From assembly GCA_033765305.1 (NCBI GenBank), contig JANRID010000033.1:1-64000 (forward strand): 64,000 nt of DNA, in the 5' to 3' direction. Below the pieces are notes generated by a model. It was not told where the DNA came from, searched no databases, and was given only the letters and a program-made list of their open reading frames with translations. This stretch comes from RDXT01 sp033765305 (GTDB taxonomy: Bacteria > Bacteroidota > Bacteroidia > J057). Below are positions 17,190 through 27,000 of the stretch, piece after piece. The stretch's first letter is position 1; the number at the start of each line of letters is the position of its first letter. The position numbers and the translations under genes are program-made.

Positions 17190-18557
17190 CTACTCGATCC
17201 GGGCTGCCCGGCGGATCTGGTCCGTCAGATCCCCTACCCATTGCCTGACCCAGGTATCCTGATCGGCCAGGAGCGCAGCTGCTTTGTAGGGATATTTTTT
17301 GGAAGTAGCGCCAGGTCCCTGAAGGGTAAGGGCGTAATCATCAAAATAGACTTCGATATGCAGCGAAAACCGATTCTGCTCCAGGCTGCTTTTCAGGCCT
17401 TCAAGGGAAAATGTCAGGCTTACAGCATGAATAGATTTGAAATTCGCATCCTCCTGTCTGGGCTCGAAAATCCGGGAGAGATTCTCGCGCCAAAAGCCGG
17501 GATCGCCATAGGCAGACCAATGATTATTTAAATGAGAATTGAAGGTTGACTTGGCATCGAAAAATACCCGCACCGCGCTGAACAGGTCTGCGAGCATCCC
17601 GATTTTCTGATGGAGTGCTTCAAGCAGGGGGAGGATACCATTAAGCAGGGTATCTTGCAGGGTTTCCCACGTTCTCAGAACGACGATCTCCTCCTTGGCT
17701 GCCAGCTGCTGCTTCAGGAGCTGGATGGACTTATCGACATCATCCGGTTCTTCGAGCAGGTCGCCATCGAGGGCACGCAGCACAAGCTGCTGCGATTCCA
17801 GCACCCGCTCGGCGATGAAGCAGTCAAAAAGGCTGCGGCTGCCCCCATAGGCTTGTATATCGCCCAGATATTGGTGGTACACCTCCCTGTGCGTATCCTG
17901 AATGATGATGGGAGGCAGACCGCAGGCGATCAGGAGGATGTTGGTCAGGATGCGGGCCGTGCGTCCGTTGCCGTCGAAAAACGGGTGGATCGTCACATAC
18001 TCGAGGTGAAAACCAGCCGCCAGCACTACCGGGTGAGGAGCGCCGGGTTTCTTCTTGATGATTTGATTCAGCGCGTCATTGGTCCGGTTCACAAGCCGGG
18101 GCATGAGATCGGGCACTTCATGCGGCTCTGCAAAGGCGATTTTCTCGCCTTTATAGCTGATGATTTCGTTGGGTTTTTGTTTCCACACCCCGGCTTGCCG
18201 CTGTTCTTCTTCCGTATCCGGGCGGATGATGGCTTTGTGAATGGCTTTGATCCTTGCTTCAGACAGCGTCAGTGCCCCTTGGGCCATCTTCAGCACCTCC
18301 CGTACGATCTGGTCGTGGCCGTTCATCTCCGCAACATCCCGGAAAGGTTTCCCATGCACATCGATATTGCCCACCATCACGCTGCGGGTTTCTGCACGTG
18401 TAAGGGTGCCGCCTTCTATCTTGTGGGAGTGGTAATTCCAGTCCAGCCGGAAGCGGTAGTGGATGCGCTTCAGCACCTCCTCCGAAAAGGGAGCCCGCTG
18501 ACCGATATCCTGCTTCCATGCATCGACCTGCTGAAGGATAGGTTCGAGGGTGTGCAT
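17190..18557 (-). CDS. Fic-domain protein (probable AMP-transferase), first of a tandem pair
   Basis: A 455-residue Fic protein. The frame is open to 18857, but the ATG at 18557 is preferred because it matches the N terminus of the neighbouring paralogue (helical segment then WNYHSHKIEGGTLT). The active-site loop HPFFDGNGRTARIL begins at His191, intact for AMP transfer. The inhibitory motif S44-x-x-x-E48-G49 marks class II regulation. The C-terminal 200 residues contain a helical stretch (E-P-D-D-V-D-K-S-I-Q-L-L-K-Q) and a beta-rich tail corresponding to those of the second Fic protein although identity is low, consistent with an old duplication. It diverges from the ADP-ribosylglycohydrolase gene at 18857. 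Confidence 0.92.
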   Translation of the reverse strand: MHTLEPILQQVDAWKQDIGQRAPFSEEVLKRIHYRFRLDWNYHSHKIEGGTLTRAETRSVMVGNIDVHGKPFRDVAEMNGHDQIVREVLKMAQGALTLSEARIKAIHKAIIRPDTEEEQRQAGVWKQKPNEIISYKGEKIAFAEPHEVPDLMPRLVNRTNDALNQIIKKKPGAPHPVVLAAGFHLEYVTIHPFFDGNGRTARILTNILLIACGLPPIIIQDTHREVYHQYLGDIQAYGGSRSLFDCFIAERVLESQQLVLRALDGDLLEEPDDVDKSIQLLKQQLAAKEEIVVLRTWETLQDTLLNGILPLLEALHQKIGMLADLFSAVRVFFDAKSTFNSHLNNHWSAYGDPGFWRENLSRIFEPRQEDANFKSIHAVSLTFSLEGLKSSLEQNRFSLHIEVYFDDYALTLQGPGATSKKYPYKAAALLADQDTWVRQWVGDLTDQIRRAARIE

Positions 18558-18856
18558 AGCGGAATGTTGAGCAGTATCAGCTGATTTGCTGGCGAAAGTT
18601 GAGCCGCTCTTCTGTACGCATACGGCTGATTGCCATGCGGGCAAGTCGTTTCGCAACAGTTGAAATAGCCGCATTCCAGGCAGTCCGGGTATACAGAAGT
18701 TCATATGCAATGTACGGCATTTTGAACAGACTTCAATCGTATTCCCATCTGCTCTTTCCCAATACGCTCCGCGTTGTCCCATCCGCATTGCATCTTTCGC
18801 GCCCTTTCGCGTACTTCCGTGCAGGGATACCGCTGTCCCCGGACTTCTCTGCCGCA

Positions 18857-20410
18857 ATGCCTGCTCTCCTTCCTCCGATCTGCCGGCTGGCCGCCCTGAC
18901 GGCCTGCCTGGCTGCCTGCTCCGCTCCGCCTGCTGCGCAGGCGCCCCCCCTCCCCGCCCAGGCGGTCTTCACCCGCGCCCAGCTCGAAGACAAGCTCAAA
19001 GGCGGCTGGGCCGGCCAGACCATCGGCGTGACCTTCGGCGGACCTACCGAATTCCGCTACCAGGGCAGCATGATCAATGATTATCAGCCCATCGAGTGGT
19101 ACGACGGCTACATCCGCAGGACGATGGAGACCATTCCCGGCCTCTATGACGACCTCTACATGGACCTGACCTTCGTGGAGGTCTTCGACCGGCTGGGCCT
19201 CGATGCGCCGGCGGCTGCCCATGCCCAGGCGTACGCCGAAGCCGGCTACATGCTCTGGCATGCCAACCAGGCCGGGCGCTACAATGTCCTCCAGGGCATC
19301 CAGCCGCCTGCCTCCGGCCATTGGCTCCAGAATCCCCACGCCGACGATATCGACTTCCAGATCGAGGCTGATTTCTCCGGCATCATGTCGCCCGGCATGC
19401 CCAATACCGCCGCGCAGATCGGCGACAGCATCGGCCATATCATGAACTACGGCGACGGCTGGTACGGCGGCGTGTACGTGGGCGCGATGTATGCCCTCGC
19501 CTACGTGTCGGACGACATCGGCCAGATCGTGCGCGAAGCCCTCCGGACCATTCCGCCCCAGAGCACCTTCCACCAGTGCATCTCCGATGTCATCCGCTGG
19601 CATGCCCAGTACCCCGATGACTGGAAGCGCACCTGGTTCGAGGTCCAGCGGAAATGGTCGGACGACATCGGCTGCCCCGACGGAGTGTTCTCCGCGTTCA
19701 ACATCGATGCCAAGCTCAATGCCGCCTACATCGTGCTGGGGCTGCTCTACGGCGAAGGCGACTTTACCCGCACGATGGAGGTCGCCACCCGGGCAGGCCA
19801 GGATTCGGACTGCAATCCCTCCTCCGCAGGCGGCATCCTGGGCGTGATGCTGGGATATGCCCGGATCCCCGCGCACTGGAAGCAAGGCCTGCAGGACGCC
19901 GAGGACATCGACTTCCAGTACACGTCCATGTCGCTCAACGACACCTATGCCATGAGCCTGCGGCAGGCGCTGGAAGTCATCGCCCGCAACGGCGGCACGG
20001 TGGACGGGGACCAGATCGTGATCCGGGTGCAGCAGCCGGCGCCGGTGCGGCTGGAGCAGAGCTTCGCCGGGCACCGGCCCGTGCGGAAAGCCTGGATCGG
20101 AACGGCATTGCAGGGGGAATACGAAACGGAATTTGAAGGCATCGGCTTCGTGCTGCGCGGGGAGGCGCGCAGCGCCCAGGGCCAGCCGGCAGACGACCGG
20201 ACCGTGCTGCGCGGCGAGGTGTACCTCGACGGCACCCTGATCGAAACGCCAGACTGGCCGGTGAGCTTCACCCGCCGCCGCCACGAGCTGGCCTGGAAGT
20301 ACCAGCTTCCCAAGGGCCGGCACCAGCTGCGGATCCGCCTGCAAAGCCCGCCGCCGTCCGGCTATGAAGTCCGCCTCACCGACCTGCTCGTCTATGCGCC
20401 TGCGGAGTGA
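18857..20410 (+). CDS. ADP-ribosylglycohydrolase-family lipoprotein
   Basis: A 517-residue protein. The ATG at 18857 starts a lipoprotein signal with lipobox LAAC, while the frame is open about 258 nt upstream without homology. Motifs of the DraG/ARH fold are GGWAGQTIGVTFGGPTEF, the metal-binding DDLYMDLTF, a helix with GDGWYGGVYVGAMYALAY, and GQDSDCNPSSAGGILG, which carries the second pair of metal-binding Asp residues. About 130 further residues form a beta-rich C-terminal domain. Family members hydrolyse ADP-ribose bonds or related N-glycosides with two Mg ions. Because this one is secreted and lipid-anchored, a nucleoside- or glycoside-scavenging role is as likely as protein de-ADP-ribosylation. 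Confidence 0.88.
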   Translation: MPALLPPICRLAALTACLAACSAPPAAQAPPLPAQAVFTRAQLEDKLKGGWAGQTIGVTFGGPTEFRYQGSMINDYQPIEWYDGYIRRTMETIPGLYDDLYMDLTFVEVFDRLGLDAPAAAHAQAYAEAGYMLWHANQAGRYNVLQGIQPPASGHWLQNPHADDIDFQIEADFSGIMSPGMPNTAAQIGDSIGHIMNYGDGWYGGVYVGAMYALAYVSDDIGQIVREALRTIPPQSTFHQCISDVIRWHAQYPDDWKRTWFEVQRKWSDDIGCPDGVFSAFNIDAKLNAAYIVLGLLYGEGDFTRTMEVATRAGQDSDCNPSSAGGILGVMLGYARIPAHWKQGLQDAEDIDFQYTSMSLNDTYAMSLRQALEVIARNGGTVDGDQIVIRVQQPAPVRLEQSFAGHRPVRKAWIGTALQGEYETEFEGIGFVLRGEARSAQGQPADDRTVLRGEVYLDGTLIETPDWPVSFTRRRHELAWKYQLPKGRHQLRIRLQSPPPSGYEVRLTDLLVYAPAE

Positions 20411-20642
20411 GTGCGGGGGGCGAAAAATATAGCTGGCCTCATCCTATGCCCTGCCTCACCCAAACAGCCCATTCACCTTCGTACACACCGCCTCGAACCG
20501 CCCGAAGGTGGCGGCACTGAAAAAGTATCCGTCACCTGCATCTGGTTCAGTGCGCTGGCTGGGCGGGCGGGAATGAATAAGACTATGACATCGGACCGCA
20601 GCGCCTCCCTGCCGCAGCATCGGAGCGCAGCGGAGCATATTC

Positions 20643-20676
20643 CGCTGAACTCGTATCAGGATATACGAGTTCAGCG
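20643..20676. repeat. Palindromic element, copy 1
   Basis: Perfect 14-bp inverted repeat with left arm CGCTGAACTCGTAT and right arm ATACGAGTTCAGCG around a 6-nt loop. The preceding CATATTC is also shared with copy 2. No T-tract follows, so it is not an obvious terminator. Confidence 0.8.
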
Positions 20677-20952
20677 AAGGATATACCTGATCGGGTATAC
20701 CGGGACGGTGCCATTGCACAGACCCGGCGCTCCCGCTCATCACTCGCCGCCAGCCTTCTTGCATCAAGCCAACCGGCAGGTAATGGCTGTTATAGTTGGT
20801 TTTCTTCCGCTTTCTGCTTCCTGTTTGATACTTGCTGCTTCTTGCTCACAGACAGCCTTCCGGCGTGCTGCATGCCGTTCCAGCAGCACCTGCGCCGCGC
20901 CCCCCCTTCGCCAGATACGGACGCGTACCGTATTTTCCAGCCCAGTCATTCA

Positions 20953-21000
20953 TATATTCCGCTGAACTCGTATATTTATATGCAAGTTCAGCAGAATATA
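20953..21000. repeat. Palindromic element, copy 2, next to ATPase start
   Basis: Imperfect 22-bp inverted repeat (arms 20953-20974 and 20979-21000, 4-nt loop) sharing TTCCGCTGAACTCGTAT with copy 1. It ends 13 nt before the ATPase ATG, so it may act as operator, mRNA structure or merely an insertion of a repeat family. Confidence 0.75.
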
Positions 21001-21013
21001 CATCCCATCGCGC

Positions 21014-22453
21014 ATGATAGGCAGGACCATGGAACGCCAGCTGCTGCTGGAAGCACTCGAAAGCCAGCGGGCAGAATTCATCGCCGTGTACGGAAGGCGG
21101 CGCATTGGGAAAACGTTTCTGATCAAACAGGTGTATGCCAGGCATCTGGCGTTCGAATTTACCGGAACGCAACGCGCTGCACTGAAAAATCAGCTGTTCA
21201 AGTTTGCAGAGAAACTCAAGGCGCATTTTGGCGGTGCCCAGGCTGCATCGCCGCCATCGACCTGGTATGAAGCCTTCCAATTGCTTAAAAACTGCCTTGC
21301 CAGCCGAGCCAGCCAGCCGCAGGTGGTCTTTTTTGACGAACTTCCCTGGATTGCCACGCCTAAATCCGGCTTTCTGGAAGAGCTGGCGTATTTCTGGAAC
21401 GACTGGGCTGCCTATCAGCCCCATCTGACGATTGTCGTATGCGGCTCGGCAGCGGCCTGGATGCTGCAAAAAGTGGTAGGCAGCAAAGGCGGTCTGCACA
21501 ACCGGCTCACCCGGCGCATCAATCTCAAGCCCTTTACGCTGTCAGAGGCACAGCTGTTTCTCGAAAGCGTTGGGGTACAATGGGACCGCTATCAGACGCT
21601 TCAGTTTTATATGGCGGTGGGCGGCGTGCCCGCCTACCTGCAGGAGGCGCGCAAAGGCGAAACCGTCCCGCAGGCGATAGAGCGGCTGTTTTTCCATCCG
21701 GACGGCTTTCTGCGTTCCGAGTTTGGCAACCTGTATGCAGCTCTGTTTACCTCGCATCAGCATCACGTGGCCATTATTAAAGCCCTTGCGGGCAAATGGC
21801 GGGGACTCAGCCGGCAGGAAATCATCGCACATTCGGGCATGCCGGACGGCGGCGGCCTGACGCAGGTGCTCGGTGAACTTGAAGCTGCTTCCTTCATCAT
21901 GCGCTTCCCCCTGTACAAAAAGCGCGGAACCGGTTTCATGTACCGGCTTGCCGATCCCTACTCGCTGTTCTACTTGCGGTTTGTGGAGGGAAAGCCGGCC
22001 CAGGGCCGCAACGAGTGGCTGCTTCAGTCCGGCAAAGAGGCCTACACCGTGTGGTGCGGATACGCCTTCGAGACGATCTGCCTGCAGCATGCCGAAGCTC
22101 TCAAGCGTGCCCTGGGCATTTCGGGTATCCATACCCAGATCAGCACGTTTCTGCACAGAGGCGGGGCGGCGGGTGAAAGCTTCCAGATTGATTTGCTCAT
22201 CGACCGGGCCGACCGGGCCATCAATCTCTGTGAAATCAAGTTTTATAGCGATGATTTCCGGCTGACAGCGTCCTACTCCGAATATCTGCGCCAGCGGCGC
22301 GAGAAGTTCCGTGCGCTTACAGGCACCCGGAAGCAGTTGTTCAATACCCTGATCACCACCTATCCGCCCAGCCCTGCCGGCAGCGCGCAGATCGATCAGG
22401 TGGTAACGATGGATCGGCTGTTCGAAGATGTCAGCTTTGGCGCGGCGGGCTGA
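21014..22453 (+). CDS. AAA+ ATPase with C-terminal DUF234 nuclease-like domain
   Basis: A 479-residue protein of the archaeal-type ATPase family common in bacteria. It begins MIGRTMERQLLLEAL; Walker A is YGRRRIGKTFL (about residues 31-41) and Walker B is VVFFDELPW (about 108-116), with a sensor-like VVCGSAAAW after it. A winged-helix region follows (GLSRQEIIAHSGM-x-GGGLTQVLGELEAASFI). The C-terminal part has QIDLLIDRADRAINLCEIKF, the D-x(n)-E-x-K pattern of a PD-(D/E)xK nuclease-like fold (DUF234). The family is widespread but functionally undefined; mobility and toxin-like roles have been suggested. A palindromic element abuts its start. An in-frame ATG at 21029 is an alternative start. Confidence 0.9.
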   Translation: MIGRTMERQLLLEALESQRAEFIAVYGRRRIGKTFLIKQVYARHLAFEFTGTQRAALKNQLFKFAEKLKAHFGGAQAASPPSTWYEAFQLLKNCLASRASQPQVVFFDELPWIATPKSGFLEELAYFWNDWAAYQPHLTIVVCGSAAAWMLQKVVGSKGGLHNRLTRRINLKPFTLSEAQLFLESVGVQWDRYQTLQFYMAVGGVPAYLQEARKGETVPQAIERLFFHPDGFLRSEFGNLYAALFTSHQHHVAIIKALAGKWRGLSRQEIIAHSGMPDGGGLTQVLGELEAASFIMRFPLYKKRGTGFMYRLADPYSLFYLRFVEGKPAQGRNEWLLQSGKEAYTVWCGYAFETICLQHAEALKRALGISGIHTQISTFLHRGGAAGESFQIDLLIDRADRAINLCEIKFYSDDFRLTASYSEYLRQRREKFRALTGTRKQLFNTLITTYPPSPAGSAQIDQVVTMDRLFEDVSFGAAG

Positions 22454-22569
22454 GGCATTGCTGAAGGCCCCCTGCTTCCTGCGCAGACACGTCTGCGGAC
22501 AGGGCTGCAGGCATCAGGCACTGCGGTCCCGTTTCCCGATTTCTTTCCGCACCGCTTAGGCAAGCTGCC

Positions 22570-22707
22570 CCGCTCCAGCTGCCGGCCCGACCAGTTGTTT
22601 TCGGTCGCTTCGGCGATGTAACATTCCTGTGTATCGGGATTTTTTACCCGGATCAGCGTGCGGCAGTGCGTCCAGCTCAATTGTGTACGCAGTGCGTTCG
22701 CAATTGG
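22570..22707 (-). pseudogene. Remnant of a DUF1016/YhcG-type nuclease gene
   Basis: On the minus strand the translation IANALRTQLSWTHCRTLIRV, followed by NPDTQECYIAEATENNW and SGRQLER, matches the conserved N-terminal DUF1016 region (typically L-S-W-x-H-Y-R-x-L-L-R-V-x-x-P-x-A-R-x-x-Y-x-x-E-A-x-x-x-N-W-S-x-R-x-L-x-R). Both sides end abruptly: upstream it runs into the end of the haloperoxidase-like gene and downstream the frame loses similarity after LERG. No catalytic PD-(D/E)xK part remains. It is a decayed fragment of about 46 codons, recognised from memory of the family. Confidence 0.7.
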
Positions 22708-22729
22708 ACATGGCCCGCAGCATCGCGCA

Positions 22730-24067
22730 TTACTCCCGCCACCGCAGCCCGTTCACCTGCCGCCCGATCGCTACGCCTGCGTCCTGGCCCGCCTGGTTGT
22801 CCTGGGGGGTGTGGATGCCGCCGTAAAAGCGCGAGTTGGCGGTCTCGACCGCGACCTCCCAGAAGGAGCTGAAGCGCCGCGGCTTGAAGTCGGTGTCGCG
22901 CAGCGCGTCGCGCTTGCGGCCCGCATGGGCGCTGTCCGTGAAGGCAAAGGACTTCCCGAATACATCCTCCAGCACCACCGCTGCTGCCGCCGATTGGATC
23001 GCATGCCCCGACGGAAAGGCCGGAAAGGGCGGATCAGGCCAGAACGACTCCCATTGCGGGTCGATATGCTGCGGAATGAAGGTATTGGGCCGCTCCGAAA
23101 AATAATGGTACTTCCACCGCCAGCACAGGATGAACGCATCCGCAACGGCCATGCCCACCCGCGCATAGGTCCCGGCCCATACAATCAGCTCCGGCTGCGT
23201 CTTGCGCAGGGCGGCAGTCGCCAGGTAATACGAATGCCCCGCCGGGGTGAAGGTCTCTCCCGGATCATCGCCCCACCAGAGCGCAATTTCCTTCTCCTCC
23301 TGCGTCAGGCTGCGCTCCTTCTCATACACTTGCAGGTACTGCTGGTAGTAGGCCGACTGCCGCGCGGTGTCGTAGGGAATCATGGGCGGCACGGGCAGGG
23401 CCGAATTGGCCGCCAGGAAGGTGCGGTTCTGGCCCCAGTAGGGGTGCAGGGGATGGTGGCTGAACGACTGCGCATACAGCGGAGGCCGCCAGGAGCCCGG
23501 GCGCAGCGGCCCGGTAAAGGTCTTGTCGAAATTGCGGAGGTAGCCCCGGTGCCCGCCGTCGTGCTGCGACCAGTCGAAGACCGCCCCCGCCACCGCCCGG
23601 CCATAGGCCGCCGAGCGCGCCGCAAGCGCCGTATCGCCGCTGCGCGCCGTGAAATACCGGTGCATCAGCCCCTCCAGCGAGTCGATCCTGCGGCGGCTGG
23701 TATCCGGCGCCTGGATGTAGAGGCTGCGCAGGATCTCCGCGTGGGCAGCGTTGTAGGCCACATTCCAGTCGTAGGCAGTGCCCGGCTCCGGTGCCGGCAG
23801 GCTGTCCAGCCCGTTGAGCTGGCCGGCCAGCGAGCGCCAGCCGGGCGCGCCATGCACCACCGCCTCGTATTGCGCCACCCCGATGTAGCCCAGCGTCCGC
23901 GAGGCGAAGGTAGGCGAATTGGACGGCGTGGCGCGCAGGAGGTAGAGCGTCATCCTGCCCCAGGCCTCGGCAAGGTCCTGCGGGCGGTAGTCGCGCGGCG
24001 GCGCGCTGCAGCCGCTCCAGGCGGCCAGCGCGGTCCAGATGGCACAGAGGAGGCGGAACCGCTTCAT
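22730..24067 (-). CDS. Vanadium-dependent haloperoxidase/PAP2-family lipoprotein
   Basis: A 445-residue protein with a lipoprotein signal (lipobox WSGC). The C-terminal PAP2 core carries the three vanadate/phosphate-binding motifs: K-x6-RP as KYHYFSERP, PSGH in FPAFPSGHAIQ, and SR-x4-GH-like SRFYGGIHTPQDN. The long helical N-terminal region is typical of vanadium chloroperoxidase-like proteins rather than simple PAP2 phosphatases. It could oxidise halides with peroxide, or act as a phosphatase; sequence alone does not decide. The ATG overlaps the stop of the ASPIC-lipoprotein gene by four bases, making it the last gene of the susC-susD locus. Confidence 0.88.
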   Translation of the reverse strand: MKRFRLLCAIWTALAAWSGCSAPPRDYRPQDLAEAWGRMTLYLLRATPSNSPTFASRTLGYIGVAQYEAVVHGAPGWRSLAGQLNGLDSLPAPEPGTAYDWNVAYNAAHAEILRSLYIQAPDTSRRRIDSLEGLMHRYFTARSGDTALAARSAAYGRAVAGAVFDWSQHDGGHRGYLRNFDKTFTGPLRPGSWRPPLYAQSFSHHPLHPYWGQNRTFLAANSALPVPPMIPYDTARQSAYYQQYLQVYEKERSLTQEEKEIALWWGDDPGETFTPAGHSYYLATAALRKTQPELIVWAGTYARVGMAVADAFILCWRWKYHYFSERPNTFIPQHIDPQWESFWPDPPFPAFPSGHAIQSAAAAVVLEDVFGKSFAFTDSAHAGRKRDALRDTDFKPRRFSSFWEVAVETANSRFYGGIHTPQDNQAGQDAGVAIGRQVNGLRWRE

Positions 24068-27000
24068 AAAGGCTGGCGCTGAAGCTGATAGGCCCGTACA
24101 GGCCCTTCCTGAATCCCAAAGAGCAGGGTCTGGCCGACACGGCGGATGCTGCGCACCTCGCCCCGGAGCCGGAGCCCCGACTCGCGCTGCGGCAGGTAGC
24201 GGAACCCGCCCTGCCCGTCGCCGAGCAGCAGCACGCCGTAGTTGGCGTCCGCATAGCCGAGCCGCAGCTTGAAATGCCGGCTGTTGCCGCAGAGCAGCAG
24301 ATCGGGATGGCCGTCGCTGTTGGCGTCCAGCACCTCGGATGCGTGCACGGGCGCGTACTGCGCCTGCACAGGCAGTTCCGCCAGCGCGAAGGGCGCCGCG
24401 CCCTGGTTCAGAAACAGGCTGGTAGCCAGATGATTGGCCGTCAGATGCCCGGCCTGCCCCAGCGCCTCGGCACCGAAGATGGTTTCCAGTGTCGCATCTG
24501 CGTAGCTTTCGTAGCTGCTGAAACGCTGGCGCATGGAGCCGATCTGCCCCAGCAGCTCGTCCCGCGTCACATAGGGGTAGCGGACGCCCTGGACATAGGT
24601 GCAGAAGATCGGATCGACAGATCCGTTGCCGTCGAAGTCGCGGTAGTAGAGCTCCGCCGGCTGCTGCGCCGATGCGCGGAACTGCAGGTTCTGCCCTGCG
24701 TTGCCCAGCAGCAGATCCGGACGCCGGTCCTGGTTCACGTCGGCTACCTGCAGGCTGTTCCACCAGCCCCGGTATTCCTGGCTGAAATAGCGGGCGCTGT
24801 GGTCTTCGAGCCTGCCGTTTGCGGGCGAAAAGACCAGAACGGGCATCCATTCGCCGGCCAGGATCAGTTCTGCGGCGCCATTCCCGTCCAGATCGGCCCA
24901 GGCCGCCGCGGTGACCATGCCCGGCGAGCGCAGGGCGGGCGCCAGCTGATCCGTCTGGTCGGTGAAGCGGCCCTGGCCGTCGTTGATGAGCAGGGCGCTG
25001 CGCGGCGGTTCGGGATAGCGGCCCGGCACCACGCGCCCGCCGACGAAGAGGTCGGGGCGGCCGTCGCCGTTGGCGTCGCCTGCGGCGACGCAGCCCTTGC
25101 TGGCCTGCCAGGCAGGCAGGGCTTCCGCTGCGCGGGCAAAATTGCCCTTGCCGTCGTTGAGGTAGAGGCGGTCCTGCAGCAGCGGATCGTCCGGGGCAAA
25201 CTGGTGGTAGCCGCCGCTGGCGGCGTAGAGATCGGGATGGCCGTCGCCATTGGCATCGAAGAGCGCCAAAGCTGCGTCTGCGCAGGCCTTGTCTGCCTCG
25301 AAGGCCGGCACCGGACGGGGGCTGAAGCGCCCGCCGGGCTGCTGGAGGTACAGGGCAAGGGCCTGCCCTGCTGCGCCGCCGATGAGCAGGTCTTCGCGCC
25401 CGTCGCCGTTCACATCGCCCTGCGCCATGCAGGGGCCGGTGAAGGACAGCTCGCAGATGAGCAGGGACTGGCGGTTGAAGTCGCGGACCTCCGTTTTTGC
25501 CTGTGTATGTGCGGCCGGGGCGGGCACTTCGCGGAAGAGCGCCTGCACAGCGGGCAGGCTGCTCCGGCCCGGGCGGGCATCGGCCTGCCGGAGCGTAATG
25601 CGCTGATCGGCAGGCTGCGGGCCGAGCCGCTGGCGTTTTCCGTCCGGCCATGCCACAAGCAGCGAATCGATCTGCGCGGCCTCCCCCAGCCCGAAGTGCA
25701 GCACCGGCTCCACCGCCGAGAGGTAGCCCCGGGCAGGATACTGCTCGGCCGTCCGCGCCGCGCCGCCGGCATAGACCGTCACCACCGCGCCGATGCCGAG
25801 GGTGTTGAGCCCCTCGCCCTCGAGCCCGACCTGCAGGTAATGGTGCGGTGCGAGGCTGCGGGCTTCATTGCGGTAGAGAAAGGCAGGCTGGTTGATATTG
25901 TTGACGATCAGGTCGAGGTCCCCGTCGTTGTCGAGGTCGGCCCAGGCGGCGCCGTTGCTGTTGGAGGGGCGCTGCATGCCCCAGTCGCGGGTGCGGTCGG
26001 CGAAGGTCAGGCCGTCGCGGCTGGAGAAGATATAGTTGACCACATTGGAGGCGGGCATGCGCTGGACCAGCTGCAGCACATCCTCGCGCAGGAGGCGGCC
26101 CCTGGCCTGCGTGAAGCTCCCCATGTAGTGGATAAAGTCGAGGTTGGTGTAATCGCGGGTATAGCCGTTGGTGACGAAGAGGTCTTTCCAGCCATCGTTG
26201 TCGTAGTCGGCGAGCAGGGCCGCCCAGCTCCAGTCGGTATTGGAGATTCCGGCGAGCTGGCCGGTTTCGCTGAAGCTGCCGTCGCCGTTGTTGAGCTGGA
26301 GCATGTTGCGCATGAACTGGTAGTGGAACCCGCTGCGCACATTGAGGTCGAATTTGTTGTAATTGTCAGGAGCGAGGAGCAGCTTCTGGCGGCGGTTGTC
26401 TTCGGGCAGCATGTCCAGGGTGACGATGTCGGGCCATGCGTCGTTGTTGACATCTGCGATGTCGTTGCCCATCGAAAACTGGCTCGTATGGCCGGTCTGC
26501 TCGGCGAGCCGGTTGCTGAATTTCCCGTTTTGCTGGTTGAGGTAGAGGTAATCGGGGACGGCGTAGTCGTTGGACACATAGAAATCGGGCCAGCCGTCGC
26601 GGTTCAGGTCGGCGATGCCGAGGCCGAGGCCATAGGAGAGCGGCGAGCCCTGCAGGCCTGCGGCCTGCGTCACATCGGTGAATTTCCCGTTCTGCTGCCG
26701 GAAGAGGCGCAGGCCCTGCTGCGGGTCGTCCTGGCGCAGGAGGCTGGCATTGAGCACATCGTCGAGCACGGGCAGCGACTTGGGGCTGTGGTTGAGCTGG
26801 AGCATGTCCAGATCGCCGTCGCGGTCGTAGTCGAAGAAGTAGGCCTGATTGCTGAAGGCTGTGCCGGCGATGCCCCAGGCTTCGGCCTGTTCCTCGAAGC
26901 GGGGGATGCCCTGGGCGTCGTTGCCCTGGTTGATGAAAAGCTGGTTGGCGCGCTTGGGATCGGGCAGCATGCCGGAGTAGGAGACATACAGATCCAGGCG

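Larger units (their letters stand above)
20411..21013. other. Intergenic region with two palindromic elements
   Basis: No gene is supported in these 603 nt. Two related palindromes occupy 20643-20676 and 20953-21000. On the minus strand near 20456-20535 a short frame ending in YFFSAATFGRFEAVCTKV looks protein-like and could be the tail of a lost gene, but I cannot assign it. Confidence 0.5.

Noticed and set aside
17156..17190. Antitoxin gene for the Fic pair
   Set aside because: Only 33 nt lie between the two genes; the inhibitory helix is inside each protein, so no separate antitoxin is needed or seen.
20456..20535. Minus-strand frame ending in YFFSAATFGRFEAVCTKV
   Set aside because: Looks protein-like but has no upstream support and I cannot name a family, so it is mentioned only in the intergenic entry.
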